Of a stretch of DNA of 64,000 nucleotides, positions 8,496 to 19,900 are shown in pieces (the stretch's first letter is position 1; every line of letters begins with the position of its first letter). The DNA comes from Actinacidiphila acidipaludis (GTDB taxonomy: Bacteria > Actinomycetota > Actinomycetes > Streptomycetales > Streptomycetaceae): assembly GCF_019890725.1 (NCBI RefSeq), contig NZ_JAINZZ010000014.1, positions 1-64,000 on the forward strand, read 5' to 3'. The notes beneath the pieces are model-generated. The model was given only the letters and a program-made list of their open reading frames with translations, had not been told where the DNA came from and ran no database searches. A program made the position numbers and the translations under genes.

Positions 8496-10262
8496 ATGGC
8501 GTTGCCGCAAGGCACGCTCAGCCACCGCTACCGTGGCGAGCACCCCGTACGAACCCTCCTCTACCTCTTCCATCCCGACCGCGGCCGCCTCGTGCTGTCC
8601 GTCCTGGCGTTCTTCGGCAAGCACACCCCGGTCTGGCTGCTGCCGCTGATCACCGCGAACGTCGTCGACGTCGTCGTCCAGCACCAGCACATATCCGTGC
8701 TGTGGTGGAACGCCGCGGTGCTGCTGGTCATCCTGGTCCTCAACCTGCCGCTGCATCTGGCCTATGTGCGCTGCATGCAGGGCTCCATCCGGCGGACCGG
8801 GACCCGGCTGCGCAGCGGGCTGTGCCACCGGATGCAGCAGTTGTCCATCGGCTACCACTCCCGGGTGAGCGCCGGCGTGCTGCAGGCCAAGGTCATCCGG
8901 GACGTCGAGACCATAGAGACCGCGGCCCAGCAGACCGCCGACAACGGCCTGGCCGCCATCGCCACCCTCACCGGCGGGCTGGTGGTCATCGGCATCCAGG
9001 CGCCCGCGTTCCTGCCGGTGTACCTGGTGGTCGTGCCGGCCTCCGCGCTGCTGGTGGTCAAGCTGCGCCGGCGGCTGCGCAGCCGCAACGAGATGTTCCG
9101 CCAGCAGGTCGAGCAACTCTCCTCGCGCGTCAGCGAGATGACGACGCTGATTCCGATCACGCGGGCCCACGGCCTGGAGAACACCGCGCTCGTGCGGATG
9201 GACCGCACGCTCGGCGAGGTGCTGCACGCCGGGCTGCGCCTGGACCGGCTCAACGGCTGGTTCGGCTCGCTCGCCTGGATCCTGCTGAACGCGATCGGCG
9301 TGGCCTGCCTCGCGGGTTCGGCGCTGGTGGCGTACTACGGCTGGCTCGACGTCAGCGCCGGCACGGTGGTGATGCTGAGCGCCTACTTCTCCAGCCTCAC
9401 CGGGTCGGTGACCACGCTGCTCACCCTGACCCCGCAGATCGGCAAGGGCCTGGAGTCGGTGCGCTCCATCGGCGAGGTGCTTCAGGCGCCCGACCTGGAG
9501 CAGAACGACGGCAAGGCGCCGGTGCACGGCGTGGTCGGCCGGTTCGAGTTCCGCGGGGTCGGCCACACCTGCCCCGAGAGCGACCGTCCCTCGGTCACCG
9601 GTTTCGACCTGGACGTGCGGCCCGGCGAGACCATCGCCCTGGTGGGCGGTTCGGGCGCGGGCAAGTCGACGGTGCTCAACCTGGTGATCGGCTTCCTGCG
9701 GCCGACCCGCGGCCAGATCCTGCTGGACGGCGTCGACATGGAGGGCCTGGACCTGCGCGACTACCGCAACTACCTGTCGGTGGTACCGCAGGAGTCCATC
9801 CTGTTCGAGGGCAGCGTCCGCGAGAACGTCACCTACGGGCTCGAGGACGTCCCCGAGGAGACGGTGCGTGCCGCGCTGCGGGACGCCAACGCGCTGGAGT
9901 TCATCGACCGGATGCCGCAGGGCCTGGACACGGTGGTCGGCGAGCGGGGGGCCCGGCTGTCGGGCGGGCAGAAGCAGCGGCTGGCGATCGCCCGGGCGCT
10001 GATCCGCGACCCGCGCGTGCTGGTGCTGGACGAGGCCACGTCGGCGCTCGACTCGCGTTCGGAGGCGCTGGTGCAGCAGGCGCTGAGCCGCCTGGTGCGC
10101 GGCCGGACGGTGTTCGTGGTCGCGCACCGCCTGTCCACGATCAAGAACGCCGACCGGATCGTGGTGATGGACGAGGGCCGGATCGTGGAGGTCGGCTCGC
10201 ACGCCGAACTGCTGCGCAGCGGTGGTGCGTACGCGGGACTGCAGTCGGCGCAGCTCGCGTAG
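8496..10262 (+). CDS. ABC exporter, fused membrane and ATPase domains
   Basis: A 588-residue half-transporter expected to work as a homodimer. It has an N-terminal type IV exporter transmembrane domain (about residues 20-320) with five or six helices, then a nucleotide-binding domain: Walker A GGSGAGKST at 384-392, Q-loop VVPQES, signature LSGGQKQRL near 488, Walker B VLVLDEATSALD and switch His in VAHRLS. ATG 8496 is supported by GAGGAG (8483-8488) at seven bases and sits 34 codons inside a longer open frame. MsbA/LmrA-like proteins export lipids, peptides or drugs. No partner or substrate gene is adjacent, so the cargo is unknown. Tandem hairpins follow the stop. Confidence 0.93.
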   Translation: MALPQGTLSHRYRGEHPVRTLLYLFHPDRGRLVLSVLAFFGKHTPVWLLPLITANVVDVVVQHQHISVLWWNAAVLLVILVLNLPLHLAYVRCMQGSIRRTGTRLRSGLCHRMQQLSIGYHSRVSAGVLQAKVIRDVETIETAAQQTADNGLAAIATLTGGLVVIGIQAPAFLPVYLVVVPASALLVVKLRRRLRSRNEMFRQQVEQLSSRVSEMTTLIPITRAHGLENTALVRMDRTLGEVLHAGLRLDRLNGWFGSLAWILLNAIGVACLAGSALVAYYGWLDVSAGTVVMLSAYFSSLTGSVTTLLTLTPQIGKGLESVRSIGEVLQAPDLEQNDGKAPVHGVVGRFEFRGVGHTCPESDRPSVTGFDLDVRPGETIALVGGSGAGKSTVLNLVIGFLRPTRGQILLDGVDMEGLDLRDYRNYLSVVPQESILFEGSVRENVTYGLEDVPEETVRAALRDANALEFIDRMPQGLDTVVGERGARLSGGQKQRLAIARALIRDPRVLVLDEATSALDSRSEALVQQALSRLVRGRTVFVVAHRLSTIKNADRIVVMDEGRIVEVGSHAELLRSGGAYAGLQSAQLA

Positions 10263-10273
10263 GCGGCGGCCGC

Positions 10274-10320
10274 CCCGGCCGGTGCTCCCGGCCGGGACGG
10301 CGCCGCCTTCGGCGGCCGCC
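10274..10320. terminator. Tandem hairpins between convergent ABC and pgm genes
   Basis: CCCGGCCGG (10274-10282) pairs with 10288-10296 around TGCTC. A second GCCGCC-TTC-GGCGGC stem lies at about 10302-10316. Both precede the end of the convergent pgm gene at 10368. Confidence 0.7.
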
Positions 10321-10367
10321 CGGTGATCGGCCGGACGTCCCCGGCCGGCTCTCGGCCGGCGCCCGGG

Positions 10368-12011
<1,644 letters not shown>

Positions 12012-12261
12012 CCGCGTCTCCTTCGCTGGTGCTGGTCTCTCGTGGTGGTGCTGCGGGCGGGTGTGCGGCCGTGCTGGTCCGGGCGCGGTGATGACCTTCC
12101 CGGTGCGCCCATTCTCACGCCTGCCCGGCGCGGTCCGCGGTCGGCGGGCCGTCGACGCGGGCGCCCGCGCAGGAAAGGTGGCGGCGCCCGGGCGGCGATA
12201 GGGTGAGGACCGGCCGGCGGGTGCGCGGGCGCGGCGGGACCGCCGGATGGGAGGCGCGTGA

Positions 12262-13788
12262 ATGAGCACCACGGCCGGGGTGCCGGCCCCGCAGGGGCTG
12301 CCGCTGTCGTCCGCGAAGGGACGGTGGGTGCTGGCCTCTTCGGTCCTGGGTTCGGGCATGGCGCTGCTGGACGGCACCTCCGTCAACATCGCGCTGCCAC
12401 GCCTGGGCCGGGATCTCGGGGCCTCGCTGGCCGCGCTGCAGTGGACCGTCAACGGCTATCTCCTGACGCTGGCCGGGCTGATCCTGCTGGGCGGCGGTCT
12501 CGGCGACCGCTACGGGCGGCGCAAGGTCTTCCTGACGGGCGCGGTGTGGTTCGCACTGGCCTCCGCGCTGTGCGGCCTGGCGCAGAGTCCGGGCCTGCTG
12601 ATCACCGCCCGTGCGCTGCAGGGGGTGGGCGGGGCGCTGCTCACCCCGGGCTCGCTGGCGCTGGTGCAGTCGACGTTCCGTGAGGAGGACCGGGCGAAGG
12701 CCGTCGGCGCGTGGTCGGGTCTGGGGGGCGTGGCGGCCGCGATCGGGCCGTTCCTCGGCGGGTACCTGGTCGACGGGCCGGGCTGGCGCTGGATCTTCTT
12801 CATCAACCTGCCGGTCGCGGCGCTCGTGGTCCTCATCGCGATGCGGCACGTGCCGGAGAGCCGGGACCGCAACGCCACCGGCCGCTTCGACGTGCCGGGC
12901 GCCGCGCTGGCCGCGCTCTTCCTCGCCGGGGTCACCTATGCCCTGATCGCCGCGTCCGGTCACTCCTCCTGGTCGTCCGTCGTGGTGGCGGCGGCCCTGG
13001 GCGTCGCCTGCGGGGTGGCGTTCCTCCGCACGGAGCGGCGCCGGCCCAACCCGATGCTGCCGCTGTCGGTGTTCCGGTCCCGTCTGTTCACCTCGATGAA
13101 CGTGGTGACGCTGTGCCTGTACGCGGCGATCGGCGGGGTGTTCTTCGTGCTGCCGGTCCAGTTGCAGGTGGCCGCCGGCTACAGCGCGGTCCGGGCCGGG
13201 CTGGCGACCCTGCCGTCGACGGCGCTGATGCTGGTGCTGTCGGCGCCCGCGGGCGCGATGGCCCAGCGGATCGGGCCGCGGTGGCCGCTCACCGCAGGGC
13301 CGCTGGTCGCCGCCTGCGGCCTGCTGCTGCTGACCCGGATCTCCCCGGGCTCCTCCGGCTATCTCGCGGACGTGCTGCCCGGTGTGCTGGTCCAGGGCCT
13401 GGGGCTGAGCATGTTCGTCGCGCCGCTCACGGCGACGGTGCTGGCGTCGGTCGACGTGGACCACGCGGGGATCGCCAGCGGGGTGAACAACGCGGCGGCC
13501 CGGGTCGCCCAGTTGCTGATCGTCGCCGCGCTGCCGCTGGCCGTGGGCCTGTCCGGAGAGGCGTACCGCGATCCGCAGCGGCTGAACTCCGCGTTCGGCA
13601 AGTCGATGATCATCTGCGCGGTGCTGTGCGTCCTGGCCTCGCTGCTGGCGTTCCTGCTCGTGCCCGGCGGGGCGCTGCAGGAGGCGACCGGCCGGCCGGA
13701 CTGCGCCCATCCGGAGTGCCGCGCGCACTGCGGGTTCTCGGCGCCGCCGCTGGAACCGGGCCCCGGCCGGGAGAGGGCCGCGAGCTGA
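12262..13788 (+). CDS. DHA2-family MFS drug exporter (14-TM)
   Basis: A 508-residue membrane protein of the EmrB/QacA drug:H+ antiporter family. It has the helix-1 motif [22 protein letters not shown], motif [18 protein letters not shown] after helix 2, motif [12 protein letters not shown] and [12 protein letters not shown], all typical of DHA2. The cytoplasmic C-terminal tail is Cys/His-containing ([13 protein letters not shown]), which is unusual for the family and could bind metal, though that is speculation. Start ATG 12262 follows GGGAGGCGCGTGA. It shares a 250-base divergent region with pgm. A long GC hairpin separates it from the convergent MarR gene. Confidence 0.92.
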   Translation: MSTTAGVPAPQGLPLSSAKGRWVLASSVLGSGMALLDGTSVNIALPRLGRDLGASLAALQWTVNGYLLTLAGLILLGGGLGDRYGRRKVFLTGAVWFALASALCGLAQSPGLLITARALQGVGGALLTPGSLALVQSTFREEDRAKAVGAWSGLGGVAAAIGPFLGGYLVDGPGWRWIFFINLPVAALVVLIAMRHVPESRDRNATGRFDVPGAALAALFLAGVTYALIAASGHSSWSSVVVAAALGVACGVAFLRTERRRPNPMLPLSVFRSRLFTSMNVVTLCLYAAIGGVFFVLPVQLQVAAGYSAVRAGLATLPSTALMLVLSAPAGAMAQRIGPRWPLTAGPLVAACGLLLLTRISPGSSGYLADVLPGVLVQGLGLSMFVAPLTATVLASVDVDHAGIASGVNNAAARVAQLLIVAALPLAVGLSGEAYRDPQRLNSAFGKSMIICAVLCVLASLLAFLLVPGGALQEATGRPDCAHPECRAHCGFSAPPLEPGPGRERAAS

Positions 13789-13798
13789 CGGACCGTGT

Positions 13799-13847
13799 GC
13801 CGGGGCCGCGCGGAGGGCCTGCGGGCCCCCGTCGGCGCGGCCCCGGC
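13799..13847. terminator. Nested hairpin between convergent genes
   Basis: GCCGGGGCCGCGC at 13799-13811 pairs perfectly with 13835-13847. The 23-base loop contains a second small stem (GGGCC/GGCCC). It lies between the convergent DHA2 exporter and MarR genes. Confidence 0.8.
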
Positions 13848-13881
13848 CGCGTCCCTCTCCCGCCCCCAGGGCCGACGCGGC

Positions 13882-14415
13882 TCACCCCTCGGCAGGCGGC
13901 GCCGGCGGGGCTTCCTCGGGGTGCGCGTCCTGTTCCGGCCGCGGTTCCGGCTCGGTGAGCAGCTGCTCCAGGACGGGCAGCGCCGCCATCAGGGTGCTCG
14001 TCTGCTCGGCGGTGAGCCGGGCCATCCGCCGGGCCAGCAACTCCGAGCGCTCACGCCGGATGCGGACCAGCAGGTCCTCGCCGTCCGCGGTGATGCTGAC
14101 CAGCAGCGAGCGGCCGTCCAGGGGGTCGGGCTCCTTGCTGAGCAGACCGGCCGCAGCCAGCGGCCGCAGGGTCCGGGTCAGGGTGGGGGCGGCGACCTGC
14201 TCGCGCGCGGCCAGTTCACCCAGCCGCAGCGGCCCGTACTCCTGGACGCGGGCCAGTGCCGACAGTTGCGCGTAGGTGAGGTTGAGGTCGTCGCCCGAGG
14301 CCTGGGCGAGCTGCCGGTAGAGCCGCGCCACGATCAGCCGCAGCCGGGCCACCGCCGACGACGACGGCGGTGCCGGGTGCCCGGGAGGCGCCCCGCGCCC
14401 GTCGGTTGGGGTCAT
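13882..14415 (-). CDS. MarR-family repressor, exporter-linked
   Basis: A 177-residue winged-helix regulator. The MarR core spans about residues 20-160: LRLGELAAREQVAAPTLTRT forms the recognition-helix region, and DGRSLLVSITADGEDLL the wing. The acidic, proline-rich C-terminal tail (PEPRPEQDAHPEEAPPAPPAEG region) is not part of the fold. It begins 26 bases after the upstream MFS gene ends, so the two form an operon. MarR proteins in this arrangement usually repress their own operon and release DNA when an exporter substrate binds. The palindrome at 16211-16234 is the obvious operator. A longer frame reaching 16086 is an antisense/out-of-frame shadow. Confidence 0.9.
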   Translation of the reverse strand: MTPTDGRGAPPGHPAPPSSSAVARLRLIVARLYRQLAQASGDDLNLTYAQLSALARVQEYGPLRLGELAAREQVAAPTLTRTLRPLAAAGLLSKEPDPLDGRSLLVSITADGEDLLVRIRRERSELLARRMARLTAEQTSTLMAALPVLEQLLTEPEPRPEQDAHPEEAPPAPPAEG

Positions 14416-14441
14416 GGCGGGGCGCCTCCTCGTGCGTGGTG

Positions 14442-16163
14442 TCAGTCCCGCGCGGCGGTGCGGGACGTGCGGCTGCGGATCAAGGATGCCGCAGCGGCCA
14501 CCAAGGACATCACGATGGCCAGGGTGAACACCACGACGAGTCCGTCGTGGAAGGGCCCGGAGATCAGGTGGGGGAAGAACTCCCGCCCGATGAGGTTGTG
14601 GGCGTTGGCGGCCGGCAGCTTGCCCAGCAGGTCGGGGCCGAGGAGCTGCTGGATCGGGTTGTAGCCGAGGAAGGCGGCGAAGAGCGTGCCGACCGGCGGG
14701 AGCTGGGCGATCTGGTGGGCGTTCGCGGCGGGCACGCCCTGGGCGGTGAGCCCGGAGCTGAGGGTGCCCGGCAGCGAGCCGGCCAGGCCGGCGACCATCA
14801 GGGAGAAGAAGACGCCGATGGACAGCACCATGCCGGCGTTCTGGAAGGTGGCCCGCATGCCGGAGGCGGCGCCGCGGGCCTCGGCGGGCACGCTCGCCAT
14901 GATGATCGAGGTGTTGGGCGCGGCGAACAGGCCGCCGCCGAGGCCGTTGAGGAAGACCACCACGGCGAACACCCAGTAGCTGAAGTCGGTGGGGATGAGC
15001 AGCAGGCCCGCGAAGGACCCGGCCATCACCACGAACCCTGCGGCGGCGAAGAGCCGGGCGCCGTAGCGGTCGGACAGGGCGCCCGCGATGGGGCCGGCCG
15101 CCAGGAAGCCGACGGTCAGCGGCAGCAGGTAGATGCCGGCCCACAGCGGGGTGTCGGCGTAGTCGTAGCCGTGCAGCGGCAGCCAGATGCCCTGGAGCCA
15201 GATGATCAGCATGAACTGCAGGCCGCCGCGGGCGATCGAGCCGAGCAGGGTGGCCGCGTTGCCGCCGGCGAACGAGGCGTTGCGGAAGAGCTTGAGCGGG
15301 AACATCGGCTCGGCGACCCGCGACTCGATCACGCAGAAGATCACCAGCATCGCGACGCCGCCGATGAGTCCGGCCAGCACCCAGGGGTTGGTCCATCCCA
15401 TCGTGTGGCCGCCGTAGGGCTGGATGCCGTAGGTGATGCCGGCCAGCAGGGCGGTCAGGCCGACGGCGAAGGTGATGTTGCCCCACCAGTCCATCCGGGC
15501 CGGGCGCCGCACGCCGGTGTCGTGCAGCGACCGGTACGCCCAGACGGTGCCGATCAGGCCGATGGGCACGTTGACCCAGAAGATGGAGCGCCAGTTCCAC
15601 TCGGCGAGCAGGCCGCCGAGCACCAGTCCGATGAAGGAGCCGGCGATGCCGGCGACCATGTTGACGCCGAGCGCCATGCCGCGCTGGCGGGCCGGGAAGG
15701 CGTCGGTGATGATCGCCGCCGAGTTGGCCATCAGCATGGATCCGCCGACGGCCTGGGCGACACGCCACCCGATCAGCCAGAGCGCCCCGCCGCCGCCGTG
15801 CATGGGGTCGACCGACAGGATCACCGAGGTGATCGTGAAGATCAGGAAGCCCATGTTGTAGATCTTGACGCGGCCCACGATGTCGCCGAGACGGCCGAGC
15901 GTCACCACCAGGACGGCGGTGACCAGCATGTAACCCATCAGCATCCACAGCAGGTAGCTGACGTTGCCGGGCTGCAGGGGGTCGAGTCCGATGCCGTTGA
16001 AGATGGCCGGCAGCGAGATCAGGACGATCGAGGAGTTGATCGTCGCGATGAGCATGCCGAGCGTGGTGTTGGACAGCGCCACCCACTTGTAGTGCGGGTG
16101 GTCGGCGGAGAAGCGGGAGGGACGTCCCGGTATTCGTGTCGCCGCGTCTTGTTCAGTGGACAT
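14442..16163 (-). CDS. DHA2-family MFS exporter, MarR-controlled
   Basis: A 573-residue membrane transporter with about 14 helices. It has a DHA2-like helix 1 ([20 protein letters not shown]), motif [15 protein letters not shown], the [16 protein letters not shown] motif and [13 protein letters not shown] long periplasmic-side insertion near the C-terminus ([14 protein letters not shown]) is common in this EmrB-like subgroup. I choose ATG 16163 (MSTEQDA); a GTG six codons upstream (16181) is possible, but the GGGGAG ribosome site fits the ATG better. It is first in a two-gene operon with the MarR gene. A drug or toxic-metabolite export role is inferred from this pairing. Confidence 0.92.
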   Translation of the reverse strand: MSTEQDAATRIPGRPSRFSADHPHYKWVALSNTTLGMLIATINSSIVLISLPAIFNGIGLDPLQPGNVSYLLWMLMGYMLVTAVLVVTLGRLGDIVGRVKIYNMGFLIFTITSVILSVDPMHGGGGALWLIGWRVAQAVGGSMLMANSAAIITDAFPARQRGMALGVNMVAGIAGSFIGLVLGGLLAEWNWRSIFWVNVPIGLIGTVWAYRSLHDTGVRRPARMDWWGNITFAVGLTALLAGITYGIQPYGGHTMGWTNPWVLAGLIGGVAMLVIFCVIESRVAEPMFPLKLFRNASFAGGNAATLLGSIARGGLQFMLIIWLQGIWLPLHGYDYADTPLWAGIYLLPLTVGFLAAGPIAGALSDRYGARLFAAAGFVVMAGSFAGLLLIPTDFSYWVFAVVVFLNGLGGGLFAAPNTSIIMASVPAEARGAASGMRATFQNAGMVLSIGVFFSLMVAGLAGSLPGTLSSGLTAQGVPAANAHQIAQLPPVGTLFAAFLGYNPIQQLLGPDLLGKLPAANAHNLIGREFFPHLISGPFHDGLVVVFTLAIVMSLVAAAASLIRSRTSRTAARD

Positions 16164-16210
16164 GTGGCCGGTGCTCCCCACCCGTGCAGTTGACCCGCGT
16201 AACCCGTGCA

Positions 16211-16234
16211 GTTACTTAACTTAGGCTAAGTAAC
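16211..16234. promoter_or_regulatory. Palindromic operator upstream of MFS-MarR operon
   Basis: GTTACTTA (16211-16218) and TAAGTAAC (16227-16234) are perfect inverted arms. Within them ACTTAGGCTAAGT is a second palindrome around one central G. The site is AT-rich in GC-rich DNA and lies 48 bases upstream of the exporter start. It is the expected MarR autoregulatory site; the TTAGGCTAA core also resembles actinobacterial iron boxes. Confidence 0.75.
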
Positions 16235-16331
16235 TCTATCATCGCAGGCCGGGACCGGCAGGCGTGCACCGAGGCGCGGCGGGCGTGCGGGGGCGCGCGT
16301 CAGCCGGGGGCCACGGCGGCGGCGGGTCGCG

Positions 16332-16844
16332 TCACCTGCGGCGCAGCAGCACTCCGCGGATGAAGGCGGCCTGACCGGCGTGCTGGGTGTCGTCGTTGAT
16401 CACGCTGACCAGCCGCGCCCCGAGGGAGACCGGCGGGTCCCAGCGCTCGTCGACGATCCGGTCGAGGTCGGCGTTGCGCAGTCCCTTGACGTACTCCAGG
16501 GTGGCCGCGTGGACCGCGTCGAAGTAGCCGGTGAGCAGGGCCGGGTCGTCCACCCTGACCTGGGCGACCTGCTGGGGGCCGTGGCCGAAGCCGGTGGCCG
16601 CGGGGCGGAAGGGCAGGCCCAGGCGGCCGTGCCAGCCGTCGGCGGTCCACACCTGTTCGCGGCCGGCGACCTCGGCGACGTGGTCGTCCTGTACCCGGGT
16701 GAGGTGCCAGACCAGCCAGGCGACGGTGTTCGCGCCGGGTTCGACCGGTTCGGCGAGTTCGTCGGCGGTCAGCCGGTCGACGGCGCCGTGCACGTCCTCC
16801 TGGACGCGGCCGAAGGCGTCGGCGAGCAGTTCGGCGGTGTTCAT
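16332..16844 (-). CDS. DinB-family protein (possible mycothiol-dependent transferase)
   Basis: A 170-residue four-helix-bundle protein of the DinB/MDMPI/DUF664 type. Candidate metal-ligand histidines are in WLVWHLTRVQDDHVAE, and a third in DDTQHAGQAAFIRG; the VWHLTRVQDDH pattern is typical of actinobacterial members. Relatives use mycothiol or bacillithiol as cofactor for detoxification. No substrate can be read from context. ATG 16844 has GGGAGCCACC upstream, a plausible ribosome site. A perfect hairpin 21 bases upstream belongs to the preceding gene, so this gene probably has its own promoter or relies on read-through. Confidence 0.88.
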   Translation of the reverse strand: MNTAELLADAFGRVQEDVHGAVDRLTADELAEPVEPGANTVAWLVWHLTRVQDDHVAEVAGREQVWTADGWHGRLGLPFRPAATGFGHGPQQVAQVRVDDPALLTGYFDAVHAATLEYVKGLRNADLDRIVDERWDPPVSLGARLVSVINDDTQHAGQAAFIRGVLLRRR

Positions 16845-16864
16845 GGTGGCTCCCGGTCATGGCT

Positions 16865-16896
16865 CGGTGTGGGTGATCCCGTGATCACCCACACCG
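16865..16896 (-). terminator. Perfect 14-bp hairpin after the GH87-like gene
   Basis: CGGTGTGGGTGATC at 16865-16878 pairs perfectly with 16883-16896 around a four-base loop. It sits just downstream of the stop codon at 16931-16933 on the minus strand. Confidence 0.85.
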
Positions 16897-16930
16897 ATAC
16901 CCGCCGGAACGCCGGAGCGATCCTGCCGCG

Positions 16931-19900
16931 CTAGTTGTTGACGGTGATCGTGAAGGTCGACGTGGTGTTCTGGATGTCGACGGCGTTGTCGCTCTCGTGC
17001 AGTCCGTTGAAGGTCACGGAACCGACGGCCGGTCCCTGACCGGACTCCGGCTGCGGGTTGGCCCACAGTCCGAATCCGGACTTGGCGTCGTAGGTGTCAC
17101 CGCTCTTGTGGGCACCGGTGACGCTGATGTTGGTGAAGACCGTGTCCTGGATCGGGTTGAGCGAGGTGGAGCCGTTCCACTTGGTCTGGAACATGATCCC
17201 GGAGTAGGTCGGGCTGCTGATGTCGACGTTGCTGATCCGCAGGCCCTGGAGCTTGAACTCGGCGGAGTAGATCCACAGCGCGGGGAAGGTCTGCGCTCCC
17301 CAGAAGTGGCCGCCGTCCCTGACCAGCGAGATGTTGTCGAAGGTCGTCTGGGGCGAGGACTCGAAACCGAGGGCGGGGATGCCGCCGAACTGCAGCGAGC
17401 CGACGGTGATGCCGGGGTACGTGAGGATATCGGCGATGTACAGGTTGCTGAAGGTGTTGCCGCCACCGCCGTAGACCGCGAGCCCGGCGGCGCGCCAGGT
17501 GGTCTGCACGGTCAGGTTCTGGAAGGTGTTGCCGGTCTCCTGCTCGTTGTGGTTGTCGATGGCCGGGAACAGCGCGAAGCTGTCGTCGCCGGTGCTGCGG
17601 GCCTCGTCGTTGCTGACGAGGTTGCCCGTGCTGCCGTTGGTGAGGTTGATGCCGTCCGCGAAGGTGTCGCGGATGCGCATGTTGGTGAACGTGGAGTTGT
17701 CGACGTTGGTCGCCCACACCGCGCAGATGGTGTGCTCGATCCAGACGTTGTCGACGGTCAGGTTCGCGATGCCGTTGAGGTCGAAGACCTTGCCCGGGCC
17801 GTCGATCCGGCTGGTGTAGTTCCCGAAGAAGCCGAACCCGGTGAAGGTGGAGCCGTTGGCGCTGGACTGCACCGTGAAGCCGCCGTCGGTGTTCTCCTGG
17901 CCCTGCGGGGTGAAGAAGCGGGTGAACCAGGGGCCCGCGCCGATCACCTTGATCGCGCGGCCGTAGACGGTGAACTTGTTGGCCGTCTGGTAGTCGCCCG
18001 CCGGCAGGTAGACGCCGAGCTTGGTGGTGTCCTGGCGGGCGGCGTCCAGGGCGTTCTGCACGTCCTGCTGGGTGAGGCCGGCCGGCACGACGTACTTGGT
18101 CGGGTCCGGGTTGGGGACCGCGGTGGCCTGCTCGGTGTTGATGTAGTCGATGTTGTAGTAGGCCGCGGAGTTGGCCGCGTCCTTCTGCAGGGTGATGGTG
18201 TGGCCGGCCGGGACGGTCGTCCCGAGCAGCATGTCGGCCTCGTCGTAGATGTGCCGCGGGGCGCCGGAGCCGGCCGAGTTGTTCGGGCTGGTCTCGTCGC
18301 CGTACAGCCACTCGTACTTGGCGCTGAGCGGCATCGCCTTGAGGAAGGCGCCGTCGACGTAGACGTTCAGGGTGGTGTCCGGGCCGTCCGGGATGTTGAA
18401 GCGGACGACGAGGGTGTTGGTGGCGGACCGGGTGGTGAAGGAGATCTTGTCCCCGTTGCCGGCCAGGTGCACCGCCTTGCGGCCGGAGGCCTCACCGGCC
18501 GGGTCGCCGACGGTGCGGTTGGGGCCGAGCACCGTGGCGCCGCCGCCCAGGACGCCGTCCTCGGCCTCGTAGGAGTCGTACGGCATGTTCGCGCCGCGGC
18601 CGACGAAGAACGGCTGGCTGGTGGTGTTGTTGGCCTGCTTGGTGGCCACCTCGTTGCCGTCCACCGCGATCACCGTCTTGACGGTGTACTTGCCGTTGGC
18701 GGCGGTCCAGCTCCCGAGGCCGACCGGGGCGGTGGTGGCCCCCGGTGCGATGGAGCCGGAGTAGGACCCGGTGAGCGTCTTGACGACGCTGCCGGACGTG
18801 GCGTCGAGGATGGACAGGGTGATGCCGTGGGCGCCGCTCGCCGACGCGACCGTGCCCTGGTTCTTGAGCGCGACCGTGAAGGTGACGTTCTGGCCCGCGG
18901 ACGGGTTGCCCGGCGACCAGGCCACCGGCGAGGCGACCAGGTCGGAGGTGTCCACCGGCTTGACCACCAGGGAGGTGGTGGTGCTGTTGTTGGTCTCGTT
19001 CTGCTCGACCACCGCGTTGGACTCGTCCACCTTGGCGGTGAGCTGGTAGGTGGCCGCGTCCTTGGCGCCGATGCTCGCCGTCACGTTGGTGCTCGCGCCG
19101 GCCGCCAGGGCGCCCACGGACGCCGTGCCGACCTTGGTGGCGCCCAGGTAGAAGTTGACGTTGGTGGCGCCCGACGCGCTGGTGCCGATGTTCTTCACGG
19201 TGGCGTTCACCGTGATCGGGTCGGTCTCCACCGGCGCGGCCGGGGTGGTGCTCAGGCTGCTCACGGTCAGGTCGGGGTTGGGGCCCGGCACGCCGATCAC
19301 CTGCAGTTCGGCCGCCTGGCCGCCGCCGGCGCCGGAGTTGGCCGAGAAGATCACCTTCACGTCGGCGATGCGGGCCGACACCGGGATCGTCACCGAGTTG
19401 CCGCTGTTCGGGTCGAAGGAGTAGCTCTTGGGCGCCACGAGCTGGGTGAAGCCGCTCGCGCTCTGCTCACGGCCCTGGACCTCGATGGTCTGGGTGCGCG
19501 CGCCCCAGATCGGGTCCGGGTTGAGCTTGACGACGACCGAGCTGGTGTCGACGTCGGCGCCCATCTGAACGGTCAGCGAGCTGGTGCCGGTGCCCTCCCA
19601 GTACGTCGTCAGGTCGCCGTCGACGGCGTTGCCCGCGACGAAGTTCTGCACGGTGGAGGACGCGGTGACCGGCTTGCCCAGCGCCTGGTTGGTGCCGGTG
19701 GGCGTGGTGCCGTTGCGGGTGACCGTGTTGCTGTTCGCCGACTCGTTGCCCGCCGCGTCCTTGGCCCGCACGAAGTACGAGACGGTGGCGCTGTCGGGCT
19801 GGTTGTCGGTGTAGGTCAGCGTGGCGGCCGCGGTGGTGCCGATCTGGGCGCCGTTGGCGAAGACCTCGTACCCGGTCACGCCGACGTTGTCGCTCGCCGC

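Noticed and set aside
12684..13728. Second gene antisense to the DHA2 exporter
   Set aside because: His/Arg/Gln/Pro-rich with no domain; shadow frame.
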